Part shown: one piece after another, positions 56,115-64,000 of the stretch
How positions within the stretch are numbered: position 1 is the stretch's first letter
Layout: each line of letters starts with the position of its first letter
DNA from: Streptococcus mitis
GTDB taxonomy: Bacteria; Bacillota; Bacilli; Lactobacillales; Streptococcaceae
Assembly: GCF_000722705.1 (NCBI RefSeq)
Contig: NZ_JPFW01000008.1
Span: forward strand, 372,001 to 436,000
Reading direction: 5' to 3'
DNA length: 64,000 bases
Made by a program: the position numbers and the translations under genes
Notes under the pieces: model-generated
The model's database searches: none
The model's input: only the letters and a program-made list of their open reading frames with translations
Told to the model about the DNA's origin: nothing

Positions 56115-57938
56115 TTATTCTAATTCTTTTAATGGTTCCGCCACTTGAGGTAAGGCTTCTACCTCCTGCGGGTTCAACTTCCTCTGCACAGTTTCTGCAA
56201 CGGCTCTAGGTACTCCAACTTCGACAATCTCATCCACACTGGCTTCCTTGATTTTGGTCAGAGACTTGAAATGCTTCATGAGATTTTGCTTACGTTTAGG
56301 ACCCAGACCGTCAATTCCATCCAGTTGTGATGAGAAAGAATTTTTGGAGCGCAGTTGGCGGTGGAAGGTGATGGCAAAGCGGTGGACCTCATCTTGAATG
56401 CGTTGGAGGAGGAAAAATTCCTGAGAATTGCGAGACAACTCCACCACCTCAAGCGGATCTCCAAAGAGCAATTCATGGGTTTGGTGCTTGTCGTTCTTTT
56501 GAAGCCCAGCAATGGGAATATCCAAGCCTAGCTCCTCTTGGATGACTTGCTTGGCAATATTGACTTGACCTTGTCCCCCATCAATCACAATCAAATCTGG
56601 CGGAGTCAAAGCCTCACGCTGGACTCGACCATAGCGCCTGCGAATGACCTCTCTCATACTGGCATAGTCGTCTGGTCCAACCACAGTCTTGATTTTGTAC
56701 TTACGGTAATCTTTTTTACTTGGTTTGCCGTTGACAAAGACCACCATGGCTGAAACAGGACTAGTTCCCATGATATTAGAATTATCGAAGGACTCGATGC
56801 GAACTGGAGTCGGAATTTGAAGCAAGCGTCCTAGATTTTCAATAGCCCCTTGAGTCTTTTCGACAGATTTTTCTAACAAATTGAACTTCTGCTCTAGACT
56901 TACTAGAGCATTCTTTATAGCCAAATTGACCAGTTGCTTTTTCTCTCCACGTTGGGGCTTGAGAATCTTGGTATCCACCAAGGCCTTGACTGCTTCTTCA
57001 TCGATATCCTGCGGAATCAGCACCTCATTGGGAACCAAGTGAGATTTTTCTTGATAGAATTGTCCCACATAGGTCAAGAAGTCCTCATCTGGATCATTGT
57101 AGTAGGGGAAGAGATTAACATCGCGTTCAATCAGCTTGCCTTGACGAACAAAGAAAACCTGAACACACATCCAGCCCTTGTCCACATAGTAGCCAAAAAC
57201 GTCACGATTTTGGAGATCCTTGGCCATGACCCGTTGCTTGGTCCGAAGGGTTCCAATGGCTTGAATTAGGTCACGGTATTCCGCTGCACGTTCAAATTCC
57301 ATAGTCTGAGCTGCCGCTGCCATCTTCCCCTTGAGGTCATCGATGATTTTGTCATCCTGCCCTTTTAGGAAATCAGAAACCTCCTGAGCCATGGACTTGA
57401 AATAGGCCTCATCCTTCTTACAGATGGTGTGGGCCATACATTGGCCTATATGGTAATAAAAACAAACCTTAGAAGGAGGATTGGTACACTTGCGAAAAGG
57501 AAAAATCCGATCCAGTAGCCGCTTGATTTCATTAGCCGCCCCCACATCTGGATAGGGACCAAAGTAGAGACCACCGTCCTTTTTGACCTGACGAGTGATA
57601 ATCAAACGAGGATAGCGCTCATTGGTGATTTTGATGAAGGGATAGGACTTATCATCCTTGAGCATAATATTGTATTTAGGCTTATTTTCCTTGATCAGGT
57701 TGATTTCTAGGAGAAGGGCCTCAATATTAGACTCCGTAACAATAAATTCAAAATCTACAATTTCAGACACCAGAGCCTCTGTCTTGGTATCGTGACTCCC
57801 ACGGAAATAGGACCTCACACGGTTGCGCAGGTTTTTAGCCTTTCCTACATAGATAATGGTGCCGTTTTTATCCTTGTGAATGTAGCAACCAGGGCTGGTC
57901 GGCAAGAGCTCTAGTTTTGATTTAATCAAGTTATTCAT
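56115..57938 (-). CDS. uvrC: Excinuclease ABC subunit C
   Basis: 607 residues. N-terminal GIY-YIG nuclease ([21 protein letters not shown]), UVR/UvrB-binding region near 200, RNase H-like second nuclease ([20 protein letters not shown]), and C-terminal helix-hairpin-helix ([13 protein letters not shown]). Makes both incisions around bulky DNA lesions with UvrAB. The start ATG lies only six bases after an extended -10, with no clear Shine-Dalgarno; a leaderless mRNA is likely. First gene of a run with the hypothetical protein and the phosphoesterase. Confidence 0.96.
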   Translation of the reverse strand: MNNLIKSKLELLPTSPGCYIHKDKNGTIIYVGKAKNLRNRVRSYFRGSHDTKTEALVSEIVDFEFIVTESNIEALLLEINLIKENKPKYNIMLKDDKSYPFIKITNERYPRLIITRQVKKDGGLYFGPYPDVGAANEIKRLLDRIFPFRKCTNPPSKVCFYYHIGQCMAHTICKKDEAYFKSMAQEVSDFLKGQDDKIIDDLKGKMAAAAQTMEFERAAEYRDLIQAIGTLRTKQRVMAKDLQNRDVFGYYVDKGWMCVQVFFVRQGKLIERDVNLFPYYNDPDEDFLTYVGQFYQEKSHLVPNEVLIPQDIDEEAVKALVDTKILKPQRGEKKQLVNLAIKNALVSLEQKFNLLEKSVEKTQGAIENLGRLLQIPTPVRIESFDNSNIMGTSPVSAMVVFVNGKPSKKDYRKYKIKTVVGPDDYASMREVIRRRYGRVQREALTPPDLIVIDGGQGQVNIAKQVIQEELGLDIPIAGLQKNDKHQTHELLFGDPLEVVELSRNSQEFFLLQRIQDEVHRFAITFHRQLRSKNSFSSQLDGIDGLGPKRKQNLMKHFKSLTKIKEASVDEIVEVGVPRAVAETVQRKLNPQEVEALPQVAEPLKELE

Positions 57939-57944
57939 AGTTCC

Positions 57945-57953
57945 ATTATAGCA
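57945..57953 (-). promoter_or_regulatory. Extended -10 promoter of uvrC
   Basis: Minus strand TGCTATAAT, followed by GGAACT and the ATG. Transcription would start at or next to the ATG. No good -35 is visible, as is usual for extended -10 promoters. Confidence 0.6.
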
Positions 57954-57982
57954 AAAAAGTAGGGAAAGATAGTCCCCTACTC
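57954..57982 (-). terminator. Terminator of the matrixin-like gene
   Basis: Minus strand AGTAGGG-GACTATCTTT-CCCTACT followed by TTTTTTGC. It ends where the uvrC -10 begins. Confidence 0.75.
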
Positions 57983-58678
57983 ATTGGTCTCATATAATTT
58001 TCGAAGGTTTGCAACATCCTCTTCCTGGATACCATAAAAAGAACCTGCTGGTTGCATGACAGACTTCTCATCTGTATGGTCCAAGCCGATCGCATGCCCC
58101 AACTCATGTTCTGCCGTATGGACAATGCGCTCATAGGAATAACCATAGTCTGGATTGGACAAATAATAATGATTCAACCGCACCGTTACAGACAAGAATT
58201 CCCCCGTCAAGAGATTGGTCTGACTTTCCGCCTCTCCTGCTACAGGAGTGTTTCCGTCGTTCATCTCAGTAGCAAAGATATCCGCCTTGCTGGACTCAGT
58301 CACAAGTTCAAAGTTAAAAGCACCAGTTTGATTCCAATTCTGAATCGCTTCTAAATAAGCCTTTTGAAAGCCTGAATCCATCTGCGGATCCAGGTAAATA
58401 CGAGCAGAAGCCTGTGGCCACCTTCCTTCAGAATGCTGGTGGCTATCTGTCTGGTTCAACTTAGGCAGTTGCCCTGTTTTTTCCCATTGGTCGATACTTT
58501 GTTGACCAATTTTTACTGACCGCTCTGCTTGCTTTAGCGCTTCTTGAAAATCCCCGTTCAGATACCATAGAAATCCAAAAGCAAGACCACATAAGAGCAA
58601 AACGATCCAAACCAGGCGCCAAAACAAACGCCACACAAAAGAATAGAAAGCCCCTATCAAACGAAAAAGCCAGCGCAT
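57977..58678 (-). CDS. Matrixin-like zinc metalloprotease, membrane-anchored
   Basis: 233 residues. One N-terminal TM segment (about 12-42), a short linker, then a metzincin domain with [15 protein letters not shown] (HExGHxxGxxH zinc site) and KSVMQP as the Met-turn. The protease faces outside the cell; targets are unknown. The start is ATG 58678 after GGTGGAGGGAC, giving MRWLFRLIG, rather than the frame to 58699. Likely transcribed with murN/murM upstream unless the weak hairpin at 58731 stops it. Confidence 0.88.
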   Translation of the reverse strand: MRWLFRLIGAFYSFVWRLFWRLVWIVLLLCGLAFGFLWYLNGDFQEALKQAERSVKIGQQSIDQWEKTGQLPKLNQTDSHQHSEGRWPQASARIYLDPQMDSGFQKAYLEAIQNWNQTGAFNFELVTESSKADIFATEMNDGNTPVAGEAESQTNLLTGEFLSVTVRLNHYYLSNPDYGYSYERIVHTAEHELGHAIGLDHTDEKSVMQPAGSFYGIQEEDVANLRKLYETNE

Positions 58679-58756
58679 GTCCCTCCACCTTTCTAGCAAA
58701 TAAAGGCTATTTTACTAAAACAAGCTGAAAGAAAGCTAAATACTGGCTTTCCCATC

Positions 58757-59923
58757 TTAACGTCCTAATATTTTTTTGACTAACTGAATAGCTTTGTATT
58801 TTAAAGGCGATGGATGATAACGGAAAGTCCCTGCTTTTCGTACAATATAGCCATTAAAATTTTGTTTAAAACGCAAAACACCATCACTACCATCAAAAAT
58901 CCCTTGAATCCCTAGGAAGTTGTATTGATGGATGTTTCGTTGCATTGTCTGCTTCATCGCATGATATTGAAGTAAAAATGGAGCTGAGAACTTCTGATAC
59001 TCTGCGTACGACCCACCAAACAAGTAGGTTGCCTCTGTATTTGTGTAGATTATCAAAGCACAAGCTAGAACAACATTGCCAGACTCACTATCCAAGCTAG
59101 TTAGAAAATCTTTTTTCTTTTGCAAGGCTTGGTATTGCTGATGAAATTGTTTCGACTTCTTGTCAAGACTAGCCATCTTCACATTTAAAGCATCTATAGA
59201 CTGTTGCGGATTGACTTCAGCAATTAGGAAATCCGCCTTATCTCCAAACATATCATACAATTTAAAGTAATAATCTAAATTTTTATCCTCAAAACCTTGT
59301 CTTTTACCTGTTTCTTCAATAATTTTTTTGAACGTTGGAATTTCTTCCCGTTCTGCATTGCGAATAAGAATATTAAAATCAAAGGCCGACTGAATGTTGC
59401 GAATACTATTTTTATTAAAGGTTTTCAATAAGGAAACATCATCATAATCTTTCAAATCTTTGATATAATGCCAACTGACTTCTCCATTAGGATAACCTCT
59501 TGTCAATCCATCAAATTGATAACCTAAATCAGTCAAATCTTGAATAATACTTTTTTTCTCAGTATCTATTGGATTACCTTCACTATCAAAAGTTTGATAA
59601 GTTTCATAAGGTTTTACAAGCAACTCTAATACACCATTTTGCTTGGCATATTCTTTTAACTCTTCATAAAAAACTGGAAGGGCATCTTGTTGGGTATAAA
59701 TCGGCCCCGAATTGAGCTCCATATGCAGGCCACCCAGCATGGGCAAGCTATAAACCAGAGCTGCAACTTGAATTTCTCCTTCTTGTTTCAAAGCAAGATA
59801 AACAATTCGAACCCCTCTTTTTTCTAACAAGTCCCCCATTTGAACAGATTGCATAAAGGAACGAGAAGAAACCTGATCAGAATAAGTCTGAAACTCTTCT
59901 CTCGTGAGTGTAATTAGTGCCAT
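58757..59923 (-). CDS. murN: Peptidoglycan branching alanyltransferase MurN (FibB)
   Basis: 388-residue FemABX-family GNAT-fold protein with a coiled-coil arm (about 245-270, KMASLDKKSKQFHQQYQALQ region) for tRNA handling. Adds the second residue, Ala, to the Lys side chain of lipid II from Ala-tRNA. Signature segments TYLFGGSYAEYQKFSAPFLL and FLGIQGIFDGSDG are FemAB C-lobe motifs. It follows murM by four bases. Length is somewhat shorter than the about 410 residues I recall for reference MurN, so the allele may differ. Confidence 0.9.
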   Translation of the reverse strand: MALITLTREEFQTYSDQVSSRSFMQSVQMGDLLEKRGVRIVYLALKQEGEIQVAALVYSLPMLGGLHMELNSGPIYTQQDALPVFYEELKEYAKQNGVLELLVKPYETYQTFDSEGNPIDTEKKSIIQDLTDLGYQFDGLTRGYPNGEVSWHYIKDLKDYDDVSLLKTFNKNSIRNIQSAFDFNILIRNAEREEIPTFKKIIEETGKRQGFEDKNLDYYFKLYDMFGDKADFLIAEVNPQQSIDALNVKMASLDKKSKQFHQQYQALQKKKDFLTSLDSESGNVVLACALIIYTNTEATYLFGGSYAEYQKFSAPFLLQYHAMKQTMQRNIHQYNFLGIQGIFDGSDGVLRFKQNFNGYIVRKAGTFRYHPSPLKYKAIQLVKKILGR

Positions 59924-59927
59924 ATAC

Positions 59928-61148
59928 TTACTTTCTATGTTTTTTTCTTAATGTTTTACGGAAATCAAGAGCGATTCTTAACAGAGAATAAAGAGGATGG
60001 ATGGGCATTGTAAACTCACCCAAGTATTCTTCAATCGTTGGATTAAATTTTTCCTTAAAATGGTAAAGTCCACCATTGAGAGAGTTTTCAACACCACCTA
60101 AATTTTGCCACACCATACCTCGCTCAAAGGCATAGCGAGCTGTTTCATACCAAGTCAAAATAGGAGCTTTATAACGTCTAAAATCTTCATCCATTCCTGC
60201 GTATAGATTGACAGAAGTTTGTCCGAATTCTAAAGTCAAGGTAGCCGCTAAGGGAACTCTTGCTTGACCTGCATCCATATATTCCTGCAGGAAAGTCAAT
60301 TCCTCTACCAAACGCTCTTTTTCCTTCTTCTGGGCTTCTACTTTTGAAGTTCGAGTCGACTCAGTAAACACCTCTTCCAACTCTAAGTTTTTCGCTAACT
60401 GTTCTTCTAATTCTCGTAAACGCTTAGCGATATCCAGAGTAGCCAGCGTAATGTAGGCCTTGTCCTTGAAATTATCTAACAATTTTTTATAATATGCTTC
60501 ATTCCTCAAATGGATATCTTTTCGCTTCTCAGTTTTTTTCATCAAAAACGAGAAAGATTCCAACAATTCATCTCTACCAATCTGAATCTCTACACCCTTA
60601 TTTCTAGCTGATCGAATGGCTTGTTTTGTTGACTTGCAAAGTTTATCTTTTGTAAAATTTTCCTTGTATACTTTTGCCTGAATACGAGGCTGAATGGTGT
60701 CCCCCATTTCCTCTGTTTTTCCTGACCACCTTACTCCCATTTGTTGCAAACTATCAATAATAGCCAGATTTTCAGGATATTCTGTCTTTTCCTGATTGAT
60801 TAAACTTTGAGACAGGCAAATACTTGGATCAAAAGTCACAAAAATAGCTCTCTTACTGCGAGCATAAGACTTAATGGACTGAATGACAAAACTCAAGAGT
60901 TCAGCATCCTTATAATCTAATACAGGACCTCTTGGGATATAAAACATTCTATAGCCTAGAGGAAGAGTTTTAATCAAAATACTAGCTGTAGCCAGTAATT
61001 TATCTCCTCGGTAGGCGCCAAACTTTTCATGTTGCCAATCAGACTTAACCTCTTCCCAAGCACTACTTTGTAATACATTGACTAATTCATGTTCTTTAAC
61101 AAACTGATCATATTCTAATGTGGGAATGCCAATTTGATAACGATACAT
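59928..61148 (-). CDS. murM: Peptidoglycan branching seryl/alanyltransferase MurM (FibA)
   Basis: 406-residue FemABX protein, same architecture as MurN with a longer coiled coil (about 245-290). Attaches Ser or Ala from aminoacyl-tRNA to Lys of lipid II, starting the dipeptide branch. LYAGMDEDFRRYKAPILTWYE and NLGGVENSLNGGLYHFK are C-lobe motifs. murM alleles in penicillin-resistant pneumococci are mosaic; the central third and the C-terminus here seem to differ from the reference sequence as I remember it. First gene of murM-murN. Confidence 0.92.
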   Translation of the reverse strand: MYRYQIGIPTLEYDQFVKEHELVNVLQSSAWEEVKSDWQHEKFGAYRGDKLLATASILIKTLPLGYRMFYIPRGPVLDYKDAELLSFVIQSIKSYARSKRAIFVTFDPSICLSQSLINQEKTEYPENLAIIDSLQQMGVRWSGKTEEMGDTIQPRIQAKVYKENFTKDKLCKSTKQAIRSARNKGVEIQIGRDELLESFSFLMKKTEKRKDIHLRNEAYYKKLLDNFKDKAYITLATLDIAKRLRELEEQLAKNLELEEVFTESTRTSKVEAQKKEKERLVEELTFLQEYMDAGQARVPLAATLTLEFGQTSVNLYAGMDEDFRRYKAPILTWYETARYAFERGMVWQNLGGVENSLNGGLYHFKEKFNPTIEEYLGEFTMPIHPLYSLLRIALDFRKTLRKKHRK

Positions 61149-61281
61149 TTCTTACTCTCTTTCCAACAATAATAGAATTTAACTACTATTCTACTACTTT
61201 CGTTTAGAAAGTCTAGTAAAAACATATTTTAGTTTCTATTCCATAGAAGACATGGTTATTGAAAGAGTAATACAAACTAAA

Positions 61282-62061
61282 CTAGCTTAATCTCTCTTCT
61301 AATTTGAATTCGATTGGTAGGGTTGCTAAAAAACGTTCCAATTGTTTTTCCCAGTAGTACCATTCGTGAGTTCCAGCGCTATGGCTATAGGTCACATCAA
61401 AACCTAGTTTTTTGAGATTTTTCACTGCTAGATTATTGGCTTCATACAAGAAATCCTGTTCCCCACACCAAGTCCACAGCTTGGTATTTTTATCCGATTT
61501 TTTAGCCAGACTTTCAAGAGAATAGGGGCTAGCTGTCCAATCTTTAATCTCCCCAAACACACCTCTCCAGTAAGCTGGTGTTCCCAAGTTTTGGCTTTCA
61601 GGAGAAAAATCTTGAAAGCTGAGGGCGCCTGAAAAGCTTGCTGCATGGGAAAAACGATTTGTAGCAAGAGCCAATTTAAAGCAGCCGTAGCCTCCCATAG
61701 AGAGACCAGCGATAAAGGTCTTTTCACGCTTACTTGTCATATTAGGGAAGAAGCGTTTCAGAACCTGTGGCAATTCCTCTGCCAGAGCTGTGTAATAATC
61801 AAAACCATACTGGGTATCGGTGTACCAACCATTACTGGTATTGGGCATGACGACGATGAGATTAGTCCCCCGAAGCAAGCGTTCTACATTGGTCCGCTTG
61901 AGCCAACTATTATGGTTGCCAGACATCCCATGCAAAAGGTACAAGACGGGAATATCTTTACAATCTGGTTCTTCCACTCGATTGGCATCAGGGTAGAGGA
62001 CATTCACTCCCCACTCCATATCCAAAACTTGTGAGTAATACTCGATTTTCATTACTGCCAT
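61282..62061 (-). CDS. estA: Tributyrin esterase EstA
   Basis: 259 residues, alpha/beta hydrolase of the esterase D group. Nucleophile elbow GLSMGGYG, oxyanion region [12 protein letters not shown], and the His of GTHEWYYW. Hydrolyses short-chain acyl esters; also reported to remove acetyl groups from sialic acids in pneumococcus. No signal peptide is visible. Starts at ATG 62061 behind GAGGAAAAAAT; a terminator separates it from rnjB. Confidence 0.9.
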   Translation of the reverse strand: MAVMKIEYYSQVLDMEWGVNVLYPDANRVEEPDCKDIPVLYLLHGMSGNHNSWLKRTNVERLLRGTNLIVVMPNTSNGWYTDTQYGFDYYTALAEELPQVLKRFFPNMTSKREKTFIAGLSMGGYGCFKLALATNRFSHAASFSGALSFQDFSPESQNLGTPAYWRGVFGEIKDWTASPYSLESLAKKSDKNTKLWTWCGEQDFLYEANNLAVKNLKKLGFDVTYSHSAGTHEWYYWEKQLERFLATLPIEFKLEERLS

Positions 62062-62084
62062 ATTTTTTCCTCTATTTTTCTATA

Positions 62085-62107
62085 AGAAAAAGCCGAAACT
62101 CGACTTT
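62085..62107 (-). terminator. Terminator between rnjB and estA
   Basis: Minus strand AAGTCG-AGTTT-CGGCTT followed by TTTCTT. Confidence 0.7.
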
Positions 62108-62127
62108 CTCTCTATTTATTTTAACAA

Positions 62128-63789
62128 TTATTTCGCTTCCATGACTACTGGTAAAATAGCTGGACGACGTTTGGTTTGGTCAAAGAGATACTTGGTCAGA
62201 TTATCACGAACCTTCCCTTTAAGATCTGCCCAGTCAAAATCATCTCCTTGAAGATAGTCTTCTACCGTTTGGTTAATCAATTCTGAACTTTCACGGAGAA
62301 TATCGCGACTCTTCTTGAGATAAACAAATCCACGCGTATGAACACGAGCCTTGGCCACGATTTTCTTCTCACGACGGTTAACGGTAATTGCTACGATGAA
62401 AATGCCATCCTCTGACAAGACCTTACGGTCACGAAGGACTACATTGCCAACATCACCGATGGCATTTCCATCAATCAAGACATCCCCTGCTGAAACTGCT
62501 CCAGCTGGGACAAAGTCTCCATTCTCATAAGCCATGCTGGTTCCCTTTTTAGGGATAAAAATACGTTCTGGCAACATTCCAACTGCCATAGCAGCCTTAG
62601 CATGGGCATCTAACTCACGGTATTCCCCTTGAATTGGGAAGAGATACTTAGGTTGCAAGAGATTAATCATCAACTGCAAATCACGCGCATTTCCATGACC
62701 TGACACGCGCAAGCTTTGGGTGATCAGTTTGACAACCCCGCCAGCTTGGTAAATCATGTTTTCCACACGCGCCATAACTGCTTCTTTGGCGATAGATGGA
62801 GTCGTTACGATATAGACTAGGTCACCGTCCTTGATTTCCACATAACGGTGGCGACCAATCGACATCTTGCGAAGACCATTGATAGGCTCACCCATACGAC
62901 CTGTCTCAAGGATAATCAACTCATGGTCTTCAAAGCGAGACATATCTTTTGGCTTAATCAAAAGACTCTCGTTAGCTAGAGACAATTTCTTGAGACGAAT
63001 AGCAGTACGGACGATATTTTCAATATCAAACCCTGTCAAAACCACACGACGACCTGTCTCATCCGCAGCGTCAAACACCTGCTGGATACGAGAGAGGTTG
63101 CTGGCTACTGCTGCAACGATGATACGTCCCTCCCAGTCCGCAATGGTTTGGGTAATTTCATCCCCAACTTCACTTTCGCTAGCCACCTGAACATTGCTAT
63201 CTGCATTGGCTGAATCACTGAGCAGAGCTAAAACTCCGTCACGACCGATTTCTGCCAAACGAGCGAAGTCTGTCGCATAGGATTCACTAGCTGTCTGGTC
63301 AAATTTGAAGTCACCTGTATAAACGATACTACCTTCAGCTGTCTTCAAGACCACACCTAGACTTTCTGGAATAGAGTGGGTCGTACGGAAGAAGGACACC
63401 ACAGTCCCTCCAAAATCAATCTCCGAATCCTCATCGATGACATGGAAATCATTGAATTTCTTAACCGTATCATTTCCTTTAACAAAGAGTTTTGCCAACT
63501 CAATGGTCAACTCAGAGCCAAATACAGGTACCTTGGCTTCAGCCAAGAGATAAGGCAGAGCACCAATGGCATCCGCATGGCCGTGGGTCAAGAAGACCCC
63601 AGCGATACGGTCGCTATTTTCAAAAAGGTAGTCCATATTTGGAATAACGACGTCCACCCCTAGTTGTTCATTTTCAGGGTATTTCAGACCTGCATCCAAA
63701 ACGAAAATAGACCCATCGATTTCAGCGATATACATATTTTTCCCATTTTCACGTACACCACCAAGTGTTGTTAAACTGATATTACTCAT
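62128..63789 (-). CDS. rnjB: Ribonuclease J2
   Basis: 553 residues: metallo-beta-lactamase domain, beta-CASP domain, and C-terminal domain. The zinc motif HxHxDH is degenerate, reading THGHADAIG (final His is Ala), whereas J1-type enzymes keep it. This is typical of streptococcal RNase J2, which pairs with J1 in mRNA turnover and has weak activity itself. TGDFKFDQ and SGHGNARD are also present. ATG follows GGAGGAAAA. Confidence 0.92.
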   Translation of the reverse strand: MSNISLTTLGGVRENGKNMYIAEIDGSIFVLDAGLKYPENEQLGVDVVIPNMDYLFENSDRIAGVFLTHGHADAIGALPYLLAEAKVPVFGSELTIELAKLFVKGNDTVKKFNDFHVIDEDSEIDFGGTVVSFFRTTHSIPESLGVVLKTAEGSIVYTGDFKFDQTASESYATDFARLAEIGRDGVLALLSDSANADSNVQVASESEVGDEITQTIADWEGRIIVAAVASNLSRIQQVFDAADETGRRVVLTGFDIENIVRTAIRLKKLSLANESLLIKPKDMSRFEDHELIILETGRMGEPINGLRKMSIGRHRYVEIKDGDLVYIVTTPSIAKEAVMARVENMIYQAGGVVKLITQSLRVSGHGNARDLQLMINLLQPKYLFPIQGEYRELDAHAKAAMAVGMLPERIFIPKKGTSMAYENGDFVPAGAVSAGDVLIDGNAIGDVGNVVLRDRKVLSEDGIFIVAITVNRREKKIVAKARVHTRGFVYLKKSRDILRESSELINQTVEDYLQGDDFDWADLKGKVRDNLTKYLFDQTKRRPAILPVVMEAK

Positions 63790-63862
63790 TTTTCCTCCGA
63801 AAGCTTAATTTATCTTGATTATAGGGTTGCTCACCCTTTTATTCTAAAAGCACTATTACTTT

Positions 63863-63978
63863 TATACTCTTCGAAAATCTCTTCAAACCACGTCAGCTTC
63901 CATCTGCAACCTCAAAACAGTGTTTTGAGCAAGCTGCGGCTAGCTTCCTAGTTTGCTCTCTGATTTTCATTGAGTATT
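63863..63978. repeat. BOX element, boxA-boxC form
   Basis: TATACTCTTCGAAAATCTC ... CAAAACAGTGTTTTGAGC ... GCGGCTAGCTTCCTAG ... TTTTCATTGAGTATT. It lies upstream of rnjB near the window end. The remaining 22 bases show nothing. Confidence 0.92.
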
Positions 63979-64000
63979 AGCCGAATCTTTTCCTACCATT

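Noticed and set aside
58731-58751. Terminator between murN and the matrixin-like gene
   Set aside because: GAAAGC/GCTTTC hairpin is short and lacks a proper T run, so it is not listed as a terminator.
1-64000. tRNA, rRNA, prophage, insertion sequence or competence cin-box
   Set aside because: None was found by reading both strands; small RNAs without known motifs cannot be excluded by eye.

Overview
The window is a low-GC Gram-positive chromosome segment that reads as Streptococcus pneumoniae or a very close mitis-group relative. The evidence is seven BOX-type repeats plus one remnant, a choline-binding GH25 lysozyme (lytC), the murM/murN branching pair, a pclA-type collagen-like surface protein with an Mga-like regulator, the mgtA (caxP)/mntE metal-efflux pair and the housekeeping gene order. 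About 50 of the 55 genes listed are on the minus strand. No rRNA, tRNA, CRISPR array, prophage or intact insertion sequence is visible.

Layout. 0-3.8 kb: an aspC-like aminotransferase cut by the window edge, a YpmB-like protein, an MFS transporter bracketed by short direct repeats, and an FMN reductase. 4.0-13.5 kb: pclA, a 2532-residue YSIRK/LPXTG collagen-like adhesin, with a divergent Mga-like regulator. 13.5-19.4 kb: yaaA, a large membrane-anchored protein of unknown function, a degenerate peptide deformylase, and mgtA/caxP under a yybP-ykoY (Mn2+) riboswitch. 19.5-22.2 kb: an AT-rich accessory cassette with a GT2-GtrA fusion and a polytopic membrane protein broken by two poly-T frameshifts. 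22.4-45.7 kb: mntE; ABC-F/cca/dapB; degV/DUF1149; cdaA-cdaR-glmM; ferredoxin-NADP reductase; whiA-yvcK-rapZ; ridA-ysxC-clpX-dfr; dpr; lytC; tpiA; dnaD-metA; apt; a methyltransferase. 46.0-63.8 kb: rplK-rplA with two L1-type leader sites; ldcB with a HIT protein and an M42 peptidase; brnQ; a rhodanese; a uracil-DNA-glycosylase-like protein; pepV and a nitroreductase; a phosphoesterase; uvrC; a matrixin-like protease; murM-murN; estA; rnjB.

Functional themes. Several systems act on the cell envelope: LytC and LdcB trim wall, MurMN builds branched stems, PclA is sortase-anchored, and the GtrA cassette probably glycosylates a surface polymer. CdaA/CdaR sits beside GlmM, linking c-di-AMP to amino-sugar supply. 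MgtA/CaxP and MntE export divalent metals. The DHFR has Leu at position 100, a known trimethoprim-resistance change.

The join of the apt/methyltransferase block to the rplA/rplK block near 45.8 kb differs from the reference order I remember for TIGR4 and R6. It suggests a large inversion between replichores. The most unusual items are the PclA architecture, the broken glycosylation cassette, the degenerate deformylase, the apparently leaderless uvrC and the paired L1-like sites.
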